From Bdellovibrionales bacterium (GTDB lineage: Bacteria; Bdellovibrionota; Bdellovibrionia; Bdellovibrionales; UBA1609): a DNA stretch of 64,000 nt. The position numbers and the translations under genes were made by a program. How positions within the stretch are numbered: the stretch's first letter is position 1; each line of letters begins with the position of its first letter. Location: positions 2,294,001 to 2,358,000 of the forward strand of contig JADJNU010000001.1 in NCBI GenBank assembly GCA_016714165.1, in the 5' to 3' direction. Positions 44,156 to 52,126 of the stretch are shown one piece after another. Under the pieces are notes generated by a model that saw only the letters and a program-made list of their open reading frames with translations, had not been told where the DNA came from and did not search any database.

Positions 44156-45197
44156 GAGTGGCAACAAGGTGCTGACAGGGATTTTTCTCTTTTTACTTAT
44201 AGTATTCACCGTTGTTGCTGGATGGTTGTGTTGGAAGAATGATTTTTCTCCAGAAGTAGAGGGCATTTTATTCAAGGCGATCGGCGCGGTAGCTGTTGCG
44301 GCTTACTTTATGATCAGCACCTTTATTATCAATCCCAAAAAAGAAATTGATTTTCAGGTTTCTGTTCCGGTGATGTACGAGCCATCTTCCGGAGCAATTT
44401 TTTCTCCCTACAGGAAGAGTGCTCAGAGTCTTCCTGAAGAGCGAAATATGTTCAAAGGTCTCGATGAATACAACATGAAGAAGCTGTATGACCGATTTCG
44501 AGGAATGGAACTTTGGAATAGACTAAGGCTTGCAGAGGGTACCCAAGTTGACTTTAACTCCACCGATCGCATGGCTTATTTGGAGTTTGTGTTGCTAAGT
44601 TGGCTTGAAGTCGAAGTTAACTGGTTAAAAGTTTTCGAATCCATTGGGTACACTCATGCCGGTCACGGGGGTGGGGCGAATCTTTTGAACGCAACGCCAA
44701 GCGTGGCAACAACAATTGATCTTGATAAGATAGTAAATCCCAATCCATTTTTTGAGCTGTACCCGATGAAAATTACTCTTCCCAAGGGTGGTAAGCTTCA
44801 GAGAGAAGTAATAAATGGAATGATCAAACTTACGGTAGTCACTGATACTGGTGACTTGATCATTAACTTCTTGCCTTCAGGTGGTGGAATTTTTGATGAG
44901 AGACTTCCTTCAAAGCTGGTGGCCAACATGGCAGTACTTGCAAAACACCATATTGGTCAAAATTTGCCGCCGCGCCTATGGGCGGACTATCCAGTTATAC
45001 GCTTTAAGTACCGAGCTAACAAAATTTCACAGTTCTCCGATCAAGCAAAAAGTGAAATGGATTGGCTAAAGAAAATTGATCGACATCTCTTCAAAGATTT
45101 TTCATGGGATTTGGTTCGAGAATACTTGTCGTTTGACTATCAGGCCGCCTTGAATCTTTACCGAAACTACACGGCAAAAAGTGAGTCAGCAAAGTGA
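44133..45197 (+). CDS. two-helix membrane protein of the TIR locus
   Basis: 354 residues. Two transmembrane helices at about 13-34 (VLTGIFLFLLIVFTVVAGW) and 48-67 (AIGAVAVAAYFMISTFII), then a 285-residue cytoplasmic-type domain without recognised motifs; HAGHGGGANLL and FLPSGGGIFDERLP are Gly-rich loops. It may be the sensor, partner or effector of the TIR gene downstream. The start overlaps the HTH gene. Confidence 0.6.
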   Translation: MKLRISNRSGNKVLTGIFLFLLIVFTVVAGWLCWKNDFSPEVEGILFKAIGAVAVAAYFMISTFIINPKKEIDFQVSVPVMYEPSSGAIFSPYRKSAQSLPEERNMFKGLDEYNMKKLYDRFRGMELWNRLRLAEGTQVDFNSTDRMAYLEFVLLSWLEVEVNWLKVFESIGYTHAGHGGGANLLNATPSVATTIDLDKIVNPNPFFELYPMKITLPKGGKLQREVINGMIKLTVVTDTGDLIINFLPSGGGIFDERLPSKLVANMAVLAKHHIGQNLPPRLWADYPVIRFKYRANKISQFSDQAKSEMDWLKKIDRHLFKDFSWDLVREYLSFDYQAALNLYRNYTAKSESAK

Positions 45198-45220
45198 CAG
45201 GATGAATAAAAGGAGGTCGA

Positions 45221-45622
45221 GTGGATACAAAAATTAAGCACCTAGAGATGATTCAGGTCGTTGTTAATCGGATGGCGGGGAATTCCTTTCTAATCAAAGG
45301 CTGGGCTGTGACTTTGGTATCCGCAATTTTTGCATTGGCAGCATCAGGTTCAAAGTTTGAGTTCATCTTGATTTGCTATTTTGCGCTTCCTATCTTTTGG
45401 ATGTTGGATAGCTACTACCTTCATCAAGAGCGCGCGTATCGAGGTCTGTATGAATCAGTGCGAACAAAAAAGGAATCCGAAGTTGATTTTTCTATGGGTG
45501 CATCGGCTTTTGAGTCTGGACAAAATTCTTGGGCATCAAGTTTGTTTTCAAAAACCCTACTGATTTTCTATGGGGGCACGATCGCGATTGTTGTTCTTGT
45601 CATGTTTTGGATGAGGCACTAA
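45221..45622 (+). CDS. small three-helix membrane protein of the TIR locus
   Basis: 133 residues, GTG start with AGGAGG upstream. Three transmembrane helices (about 23-42, 47-66, 107-127), with short soluble parts. From memory, closely similar proteins (MIQ-V-NRMA-NSFLIKGW pattern) are found beside TIR genes in other bacteria. Stop and the TIR start share one base (TAATG), so translation is coupled. A membrane-acting effector triggered by the TIR signal is the plausible role. Confidence 0.6.
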   Translation: MDTKIKHLEMIQVVVNRMAGNSFLIKGWAVTLVSAIFALAASGSKFEFILICYFALPIFWMLDSYYLHQERAYRGLYESVRTKKESEVDFSMGASAFESGQNSWASSLFSKTLLIFYGGTIAIVVLVMFWMRH

Positions 45623-46200
45623 TGGCGAAGCGAGTATTTTTTAGTTTTCACTACCAAGATGTAATCGATTTTAGAGCAAATGTTGTTCGGCAGAGCTGGG
45701 TTACAAAGCCTGATCGGGAAGAGGCCGGGTACTTTGATAGCTCCCTTTGGGAGTCTTCACGCCTAAAGGGTGATTCGAGCCTCAAACAACTCATAAACAG
45801 TGGCTTAGACAATACAACTGTGACCGCTGTGCTGATCGGATCAGATACCTATCGTAGGAGATGGGTTCGGTATGAAATCTTTAAGAGTCTTGAAAGGGGC
45901 AATAAGCTGTTGGGCATACACATCAACTCAGTTCAATGTAAAAACAAACAGACAAAGGTTCACGGCCCCAATCCATTTGAATACCTTGCCGTGAAGTTTA
46001 ACTCTCAGGGTGATCGTGTCGATCTATGTGAGTGGGATGGCAACAAATGGATCTCCTACACCGACGTTGCAGGCTGGAAGTTGACGAGCCCTCAAACCCA
46101 GAATGCAAATGCCACCAAACAGCTTTCAGACTGGTATAAAACTTATTGTTGGGTATCAAACAACGGCTACCAGAACTTTGGAACTTGGGTGGACAGCTAG
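45622..46200 (+). CDS. TIR-like (DUF1863/ThsB-type) protein
   Basis: 192 residues. KRVFFSFHYQDVIDFRANVVRQSW is the N-terminal strand-helix signature of the PF08937 TIR-like family, as in ThsB of Thoeris; TAVLIGSDTYRRRWVRYEIFKSLERG matches its central part with a likely catalytic Glu. In Thoeris such proteins make a cyclic ADP-ribose-type signal on infection. The C-terminal 50 residues are a family-like tail. No ThsA gene is present; the partners here are membrane proteins. Confidence 0.8.
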   Translation: MAKRVFFSFHYQDVIDFRANVVRQSWVTKPDREEAGYFDSSLWESSRLKGDSSLKQLINSGLDNTTVTAVLIGSDTYRRRWVRYEIFKSLERGNKLLGIHINSVQCKNKQTKVHGPNPFEYLAVKFNSQGDRVDLCEWDGNKWISYTDVAGWKLTSPQTQNANATKQLSDWYKTYCWVSNNGYQNFGTWVDS

Positions 46201-46223
46201 GTGGCAAACGCAGGAGATTCGCA

Positions 46224-46877
46224 TTGACCCGTAATAATAAGAAGAAGGGCCAGGTTGAAAAAGCATTTTCGAAAGAAGAAATGGCAGTCCATGCTTATGA
46301 GGTTCTCAATCTCCTTGTTGGAGACATTTTAAGCGCAATTTTTATGGACGCAATGATTGAGAAGTACGAAAAGGAGTCAAAAGATTCATCCTACAAGAAC
46401 ACGTTAATGGTCAGTCTTCAGAGAAATAAGAATCGACTAATTGCATCTGCTCTCTTTCGTTACACTTCGCTCTATTCAAATCGCCTGTCGAAAATTGATT
46501 TCAATACTCCAGACAAAAAGAGGGCTGAGTCTCTGAATCAGAAATTCCACAATCACCAAGTGGAGAAATTAAGACATCTGTTTGAGCACGAGTTGAGTCA
46601 ATTTACTGGAGAGCCGCATTCTCCTGAGCAAGTAAAAGAACGCTTTAGGAGCATTGAACCTTTAATTTCTCCTGACTTTCGAGGCAAGTGCCATGAGCTT
46701 GTTAAACAGGTGCAAGCCGTTAGGGATTCCGTTGCTGTGGTGTATCCAGATTGTGGCAAAGGGGTAAATAGGTGGAAGGTTCTGACTGAAGAAAACGGTT
46801 CGACTCTAGGCCATGATGCGCCTACAATGACTTCATCGGTGATCGGTTATACAAAGGTTTACGGTGGGGACGATTAG
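46224..46877 (+). CDS. helical protein of the TIR locus
   Basis: 217 residues from TTG 46224, with AGGAG 7 bases upstream; the frame is open from 46146. Long amphipathic helices (residues 1-140), highly charged, then an extended C-terminus. Only 23 bases after the TIR gene, so in the same operon. No family recognised. The last gene before the insertion sequence. Confidence 0.55.
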   Translation: MTRNNKKKGQVEKAFSKEEMAVHAYEVLNLLVGDILSAIFMDAMIEKYEKESKDSSYKNTLMVSLQRNKNRLIASALFRYTSLYSNRLSKIDFNTPDKKRAESLNQKFHNHQVEKLRHLFEHELSQFTGEPHSPEQVKERFRSIEPLISPDFRGKCHELVKQVQAVRDSVAVVYPDCGKGVNRWKVLTEENGSTLGHDAPTMTSSVIGYTKVYGGDD

Positions 46878-46927
46878 GGTTCGACTTGCCGAAGTTCGTG
46901 TCCACCATTTCTGTTCTAAGACGATTT

Positions 46928-46959
46928 GGTTCTACGGTTCTACGGTTCTACGGTTCTAC
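46928..46959. repeat. four tandem GGTTCTAC units
   Basis: Four exact copies of the 8-mer GGTTCTAC, immediately left of the insertion sequence. The sequence around it looks non-coding. Confidence 0.8.
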
Positions 46960-46968
46960 TCGGTTCAT

Positions 46969-48273
46969 GGTGGGTAATTCAAAAAAGTCATTTAAGCACA
47001 AGCACTTAGGTATCTGAGTCTGTACAATTTAAAACTTTTAACGCCGTAAGCCCTCTTCTGGATTAGCTTTGCGACGTTGTTAAAGCCTTCTGTTCTGGCA
47101 TTGGTAATGCGATTGACGAAGTAATTCAAGATTTCATTTCTCCATTTCATGAGGGTGCGCCTGAGGTTTTTATTTCGGGGATTTGGCTTAAAGCCATTTG
47201 ATCTGTAATTCGAATTAACACTTTGGCAGCTGTTCTGTTTCCTTTGATTCGGTAAAAATCCATGGAGGGCTTCTTTGTAATGATAAATTTCTTTTAGCTG
47301 GGGATGAAGATTGAGCCATTCATAAAGGGCTCTTCGTTCATAGGACTCAAGCTTTTTACCATTTCTAAGTAGGAGTTTTCGAAGGGGACTGGTTCTTTTG
47401 TCGCCAGTGACTTGTTTTCGGTAGCGATTAAGAGCTGGATTTAAAAGCCTGAGCACATGGAACTTATCAGCAATCATCTGGGAGTTAGGAAAAAACTCTC
47501 GAACAAAGCTTTTATAGCTATCTGACAAATCTAGAACGACGTTTTTTACATTTTCTCTACCAGGGATATGTTTAAGTTGTTCAATGAGTTGCCCTTTTAC
47601 TTTTCCATGAGCGAGTTCACGAACACGCTTATTGTTGTAATCAACGAGTACGGTTGCAAACTCTCTAAACCCATTGGCTCGAGAGAAAAAGTGTTCATCT
47701 ATGCCAATGGTTTTTGGCCACGGATAATTGATATGCCTCTTGAGGTTCGTCTCTAACCTCTCATAAAGAGTCTGATAGACCGTCCACGTTGAACATGCAT
47801 AGGCCCTTCTGACCTTACTGAGATCCGTAAAGTTCTCACAGGCCCAAAGAACACCTCGTTTAAACCTCTCGGTGGTTCTTTTTCCTTTTCTGATTCCTTG
47901 AACTGGTTCGGTGAAAGGCTTTCGGCAGGTCTTACAATAGAATCTGCGTTTTAAAACATGGAGCCAGACTTGATTGCCGTGGATGGGAGCATCGTGTGCT
48001 TTGGCCCACCTTCGATCATAAACAGTCTTAGAAGGTGTCGCACACTTTGGACAGATTTCAAAGCTGGATACTTTTTCAACCTGTTTGTGCTTTCGGCCAG
48101 ATCGATCTCTCCCAAATTTTAAAAGTTTTAATTCTGGTAATAATAGAAATTGTGATATTTTTTCGTGCTGAGGCATAAGTTCTTTTCCTTTCAAAGGTTT
48201 GAGTTGTCAGGCACCCAAATCTTAGCTTGAAAAAGTCTTAGGCCTCTTCTTTTTTGACTTACCGCATCCCACC
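46969..48273. mobile_element. ISL3-family insertion sequence
   Basis: Bounded by imperfect inverted ends: left GGTGGGTAATTCAAAAAAG from 46969, and right, read inward, GGTGGG then TAAGTCAAAAAAG ending at 48273; the two differ by a 7-base insertion. It contains the transposase on the minus strand. No 8-base target duplication is visible, so exact ends or flanks may have changed since insertion. Confidence 0.6.
46992..48176 (-). CDS. ISL3-family transposase
   Basis: 394 residues from ATG 48176 (AAAGGA upstream; TTG 48194 possible). Zinc-ribbon N-terminus (CPKCATPSKTVYDRR; RRFYCKTCRKPF), HTH, and DDE domain starting IGIDEHFF with VLDLSDSYKSF as the second acidic motif; ISL3/IS1167 layout. Looks intact, so the element may be active or recently arrived. 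Confidence 0.88.
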   Translation of the reverse strand: MPQHEKISQFLLLPELKLLKFGRDRSGRKHKQVEKVSSFEICPKCATPSKTVYDRRWAKAHDAPIHGNQVWLHVLKRRFYCKTCRKPFTEPVQGIRKGKRTTERFKRGVLWACENFTDLSKVRRAYACSTWTVYQTLYERLETNLKRHINYPWPKTIGIDEHFFSRANGFREFATVLVDYNNKRVRELAHGKVKGQLIEQLKHIPGRENVKNVVLDLSDSYKSFVREFFPNSQMIADKFHVLRLLNPALNRYRKQVTGDKRTSPLRKLLLRNGKKLESYERRALYEWLNLHPQLKEIYHYKEALHGFLPNQRKQNSCQSVNSNYRSNGFKPNPRNKNLRRTLMKWRNEILNYFVNRITNARTEGFNNVAKLIQKRAYGVKSFKLYRLRYLSACA

Positions 48274-48309
48274 TCCAACCGTGGAGAGCCTCAAGTTGCC
48301 AGTCTGAGT

Positions 48310-49428
48310 TTGAAGCTCGATGACGTTGTAGACATTCGCGGCCGCGTTCGCGCTGAATCGCGATCGAAATCGGGATTTGAAATTGATTTGTTGGAAGCGA
48401 TCGTTCTGAATCCATCAGCGCATGATTTACCGTTCAACTCTTCGTCGGACATTTCTCAAGTCGGAATCGACGTGATCTTAGATCACCGTCCCCTCAGTAT
48501 TAGGACCGAACCGGGACAAGAAATATTCCGCGTTCAAGCAGCCATTCTTGAGAATTTTCGATGCTTTTTGCGGAGGAATCGATTTACAGAGATTGTAACC
48601 TCGAAAATCGTCGCCAGCGGCACGGAGGGCGGAACCAATCTTTTTCAAATCAAATACTTTGAGAGGACGGCTTATCTTGCCCAAAGTCCCCAGTTCTATA
48701 AGGAACATGGGGTTGCGGCGCTTGAGAGAGTATTTGAAACCGCACACGTCTACCGCGCGGAACCTCATGCAACAAGCCGACATTTGACTGAGTATTACTC
48801 ACTCGACTTGGAGATGGGGTTTATTGACGGTCCCGAAGACGTTATGAATCTTGAACGACAGCTACTGTCAGAGATGTTTGAAGAGCTAAATAAAACATTT
48901 GGAGAGTCGATCAAAAAAAGGTCTGGAGCCTTTTTGCCAGAAATGATCAAGACTCCAGTTTGGGAGTTTTCTGAATGTATGGATCGACTCAAGAAGACCT
49001 TTGGCCGAACTGATCTCATTGACGATCTTGATCCTCAAGGCGAAAGACAGCTTTGTGAGATTGCCCAAAAGGAATTTGGAACACCTAGTGTTTTTGTTGT
49101 GGGGTTCCCGCTCAATGCGCGGCCTTTTTATACCCATCCTCGCGGACCAAGTGGAGCAGCTCGGAGCTTTGACCTTTTGTTTAGGGGACTTGAAATCACA
49201 ACAGGAGGACAACGTTTGCACACGAGAAGCGCATTGGAGCAGGCTTTGAGAGCTAAAGGCATGGACCCAAAAGCTTTTGAAGGTCATCTTAGAATGTTTG
49301 ATCTTGGTATGCCCCCGCATGGAGGTCTTGCAGTCGGACTTGAGCGGTTGACAGCACAAGTTCTCGGTCTCGCAAATGTGCGAGAGGCCACGATGTATCC
49401 TCGAGACAAACATCGAGTTGAACCATGA
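48310..49428 (+). CDS. archaeal-type (non-discriminating) AspRS, 5'-truncated
   Basis: 372 residues from TTG 48310; the same frame remains open back to the insertion sequence edge (about 48274), adding RGEPQVASLSL, which is the end of the OB-fold. The catalytic core is complete: YRAEPHATSRHLTEYYSLDLEM (motif 2), SGAARSFDLLFRGLEITTGG and the motif 3 PPHGGLAVGLERL. About 50-60 N-terminal residues of the anticodon-binding domain are missing, and the insertion sequence ends exactly there. Probably inactive, unless a start inside is used for a core-only protein. A further, main AspRS would be elsewhere. Confidence 0.8.
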   Translation: MKLDDVVDIRGRVRAESRSKSGFEIDLLEAIVLNPSAHDLPFNSSSDISQVGIDVILDHRPLSIRTEPGQEIFRVQAAILENFRCFLRRNRFTEIVTSKIVASGTEGGTNLFQIKYFERTAYLAQSPQFYKEHGVAALERVFETAHVYRAEPHATSRHLTEYYSLDLEMGFIDGPEDVMNLERQLLSEMFEELNKTFGESIKKRSGAFLPEMIKTPVWEFSECMDRLKKTFGRTDLIDDLDPQGERQLCEIAQKEFGTPSVFVVGFPLNARPFYTHPRGPSGAARSFDLLFRGLEITTGGQRLHTRSALEQALRAKGMDPKAFEGHLRMFDLGMPPHGGLAVGLERLTAQVLGLANVREATMYPRDKHRVEP

Positions 49429-49976
49429 GCGTCATTCCAACATTTGAAACAAAGAGATTGATTCTGAAAGAAGTAAGCCTTGCCGACGTCCCCGCCTATG
49501 AAAAATATTTTGTCGACTACGAAGTCATTGGGCATTTGTCTTCGACGGTACCTTGGCCGTATCCAAAAAATGGGGTGAAAGAGTTTTTGGAAAGATTCAT
49601 TATTCCAGAACAAGGCAAAGACCGATGGTTTTGGGGTATCTACCTCAAAGATAAACCTGAAGAAATCATTGGCGGCGTGGATCTTTGGCGCAAGAGCAAG
49701 CCCGAGAATCGAGGGTTCTGGTTAGGCCGTCCATTTTGGGGCAACGGCTACATGACTGAAGCTGTTGAACCCGTCATGAGTTATGCATTCGATGAGCTTG
49801 GATTCGAGAAATTGATCTTTGCAAACGCTGTTGGCAATTCAAGATCGCGGCGGATCAAAGAAAAGACAGGCGCACGGTTGATTGATGTGAGGCCCGCAAA
49901 GTTTGTGAACCCAGGCTACACCGAGCATGAGGTGTGGGAGTTGAGCAAGCACGAGTGGCAAATGAGATCTAAATAA
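49425..49976 (+). CDS. RimJ/RimL-type GNAT acetyltransferase
   Basis: 183 residues, overlapping the AspRS gene by 4 bases (ATGA). TFETKRLILKEVSLADVPAYEKYF opening, IGGVDLWRKSKPENRGFWLGRPFWGNGYMTEAVEPVMSYAF (acetyl-CoA loop) and RIKEKTGARLIDVRP are RimL features. RimL-type enzymes acetylate N-termini, spectinomycin-like substrates, or aspartyl-adenylate antibiotics (microcin C). The coupling to an AspRS suggests a shared role. Confidence 0.82.
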   Translation: MSVIPTFETKRLILKEVSLADVPAYEKYFVDYEVIGHLSSTVPWPYPKNGVKEFLERFIIPEQGKDRWFWGIYLKDKPEEIIGGVDLWRKSKPENRGFWLGRPFWGNGYMTEAVEPVMSYAFDELGFEKLIFANAVGNSRSRRIKEKTGARLIDVRPAKFVNPGYTEHEVWELSKHEWQMRSK

Positions 49977-50152
49977 GAAGTGAAGGCGCTCGAAGCCGAA
50001 TCAAAACCCAAGTGACCGAAGATTTGATTTAGACATTTGCCGCTTTTACCGCACCATACCCGACTTACCACACAAGACCTAAGCCACCTAAAAACAAGCT
50101 ATTTAGAGCATGGCAGCGGGTTTTGCGGATCGACCTAAGTCAAGGCCCTTCG

Positions 50153-50761
50153 CTACCCATTCACATCGCTCAAGTGCTCTTTTCTTGCTGTAATATTAAA
50201 AGCAGAAAGTTGCCACAAAATCAGAATCAGAAGGATCGCCGTTTTTGAAAGCGGAATATTTTTCGACTCGAAAATGACTTGCCCATTCGTTTGATTTGTT
50301 TCACCACGAGGTTCGTCTAACAGAGTAAACTGCAACCCAATTGCAACAGTGCCAGTTTTTCCATTGATGGCCTCGCTGTCGGGAAGCCGATTGATATTGA
50401 GTGAGAAGATGGAAAAGAATAGGAAGAAAACAAGTAAGCTCAATGTCGAAATGTAGGTCGTCCGTGCCGCCTTCCCCGTGATGTACTGTTCACGTTCATC
50501 GCGTTCTTTCAAATTAGCTAAGCGCTTGAGAGTTTTTTCACGCGCTTCAGATGATGCAATTAGCATAATTAGAAACAGAATTAGAATGGCAAACCATAGC
50601 ATCAAATTCCAAGACAAGACTTCCCATATTGCCTTTGTTAGGAAGGAGGCATTTGCTAAAATTTCTTTTTCAGGGCTGATTGTTCCCCAGGCCATACACG
50701 TCAATACGAAAGGCAGCGCATAGATGAGGTAGGATTGCGTAAGTCGAATGGTTTTAGTCAT
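50153..50761 (-). CDS. four-helix membrane protein (DUF2178-like)
   Basis: 202 residues, four hydrophobic helices (about 9-27, 52-68, 102-121, 170-188) with a charged loop [24 protein letters not shown] that resembles DUF2178. The start overlaps the XRE gene by 4 bases. Membrane protein of unknown role paired with a regulator, a common toxin- or stress-like layout. Convergent with nothing near. Confidence 0.65.
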   Translation of the reverse strand: MTKTIRLTQSYLIYALPFVLTCMAWGTISPEKEILANASFLTKAIWEVLSWNLMLWFAILILFLIMLIASSEAREKTLKRLANLKERDEREQYITGKAARTTYISTLSLLVFFLFFSIFSLNINRLPDSEAINGKTGTVAIGLQFTLLDEPRGETNQTNGQVIFESKNIPLSKTAILLILILWQLSAFNITARKEHLSDVNG

Positions 50762-50988
50762 GGCGAACTCCTTTTTTCAAAAAATAGTTTTTCAATTCCA
50801 ATTCTAAAATATTTGGCAAGACGGAATGCTAATTCGAGAGAGGGGTTATAGCTTCCCTTCTCCAAAGCAATAATAGTTGCTCGGGTTACATCGACGGCTT
50901 CGGCTAAATCTTGCTGAGTAAGTCCCCACTCGGATCTCAGCTCGTGAATTCGATTATTGATCGTCAGTTTTCCTTCAATACGCGGCAT
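50758..50988 (-). CDS. XRE-family HTH regulator (small)
   Basis: 76 residues. [52 protein letters not shown] is a Cro/C1 HTH. Translationally coupled to the membrane protein downstream. The promoter region (51010-51060) holds a 14-base direct repeat that may be its operator. Confidence 0.85.
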   Translation of the reverse strand: MPRIEGKLTINNRIHELRSEWGLTQQDLAEAVDVTRATIIALEKGSYNPSLELAFRLAKYFRIGIEKLFFEKRSSP

Positions 50989-51019
50989 GGGTCCTCTTCA
51001 TCGTGATAAATAAATGTAT

Positions 51020-51059
51020 AATAGACTGTACATTGTATAATGTCAAATAGACTTTACAT
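51020..51059. promoter_or_regulatory. direct repeat upstream of the XRE gene
   Basis: AATAGACT(G/T)TACAT occurs at 51020-51033 and 51046-51059, 26 bases apart, with TATAAT between them. Position and spacing fit an operator for the XRE protein, with a promoter reading either way. Confidence 0.5.
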
Positions 51060-51237
51060 GGTCTTTAGTAAAAACGAGGTTAGATGCATAAATTGTCCCA
51101 ATAGAATTCATGCTGGTGTTAAAAGGACTTCGAGAACAGCTTGCCGCGTTATTCTCAAATCGATAAATACGTCTTGTGACAATTTTCATTTTGCTAAGGT
51201 AGTTTCTAACAAAACATGGAAAAGGGAGGAGCTGATC

Positions 51238-51810
51238 ATGGATATGGATATGGATATGGATATGGGTTGTAAAGGGAGGATAGCTGGAATTGCCGTAACG
51301 ATTCTTCTTTGGGCGTCGACATCATTCGCAATGGATCCGCAAGAGTGGAAGGATGTTTCTCAGGGCGATTTTTGGCCATATGGGTCAATAGCAATCGATT
51401 GTGCTTTGCATGACCACTCATCGAAATCCAAAACGGGAATTCTAAGTGATTTCTTACGGGTCGGCCGCACGAGGGTTGAAAGAGAGACGATGCTTAATCT
51501 CAATGGCAACCAGACACAAGTGTCGCTCAGCATTTACCTTCGCCAATCGCCAGCAAATTCCATCGCTTCTGGCCGCCCCCAAGCGCTCATTAAATTGCGA
51601 TTTAGCTCGAAAACACCAAGGCCCTTCGAATGGACGCTCAGCAATTATGGTTCCGTGGACAATATGATGAGAGGGGTCGAGCTCGGAAAGGATGTCTCTA
51701 TTGAAGGGGCCCTGGGTTTCTATTTGATTGCGGACCTAAGCTTCCTTGGGAGCACACTAGCCTGCAGCACTACTCCGGATGTAGCAACTTCTTACTCGCC
51801 GGAACCGTAA
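51238..51810 (+). CDS. secreted protein with repeat-encoded start
   Basis: 190 residues. Four ATGGAT units (51238-51261) encode MDMDMDMD, then MGCKGRIAGIAVTILLWASTSFA, a signal peptide, and a mature part of beta character with two cysteines. GGGAGGAG precedes the first ATG. Five in-frame ATGs could act as starts. No family recognised. The function is unknown. Confidence 0.65.
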   Translation: MDMDMDMDMGCKGRIAGIAVTILLWASTSFAMDPQEWKDVSQGDFWPYGSIAIDCALHDHSSKSKTGILSDFLRVGRTRVERETMLNLNGNQTQVSLSIYLRQSPANSIASGRPQALIKLRFSSKTPRPFEWTLSNYGSVDNMMRGVELGKDVSIEGALGFYLIADLSFLGSTLACSTTPDVATSYSPEP

Positions 51811-52126
51811 GGAGGCCATTTGTGTCCCGTCTCACATACTTGGACCGGCTAATCTCACATAACCGGAACGCCGGGCTCTGCTCTTCGAAGTGTCCTCTTG
51901 GCCGTAAAACAGGTCGGACGCAGATCATTCGAAAACTACTCGCAAGTTTGGGCTCTCACGACGTACGCTACTGTATTACGATTCAATTGGCCTTTTTCGC
52001 CCTCGGGGTCGAAGTGCAGTAGCACTGTAAAATCCTAAAATGAATATTCGGGCCAGTTGATGGCATGCGTATCGAAATCATTTGGACGAAGAGGACACCG
52101 AAAAAGTCATCCTCTTCGTTGAGTTT
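51811..52126. other. gene-free interval
   Basis: About 316 bases between the secreted-protein gene and the end of the M56/SLT gene. A 66-codon frame at 51822-52022 has no family resemblance and I do not call it. Nothing else seen. Confidence 0.5.

Noticed and set aside
46928..46959. Possible CRISPR array
   Set aside because: The 8-base units are directly adjacent with no spacers and no cas genes are near.
48886..49413. 175-codon minus-strand frame
   Set aside because: Antisense to the conserved catalytic part of AspRS; no family resemblance.
51822..52022. 66-codon frame between secreted-protein and M56-SLT genes
   Set aside because: No ribosome binding site close to its start, no domain or membrane feature, amino acid make-up unlike the neighbours.
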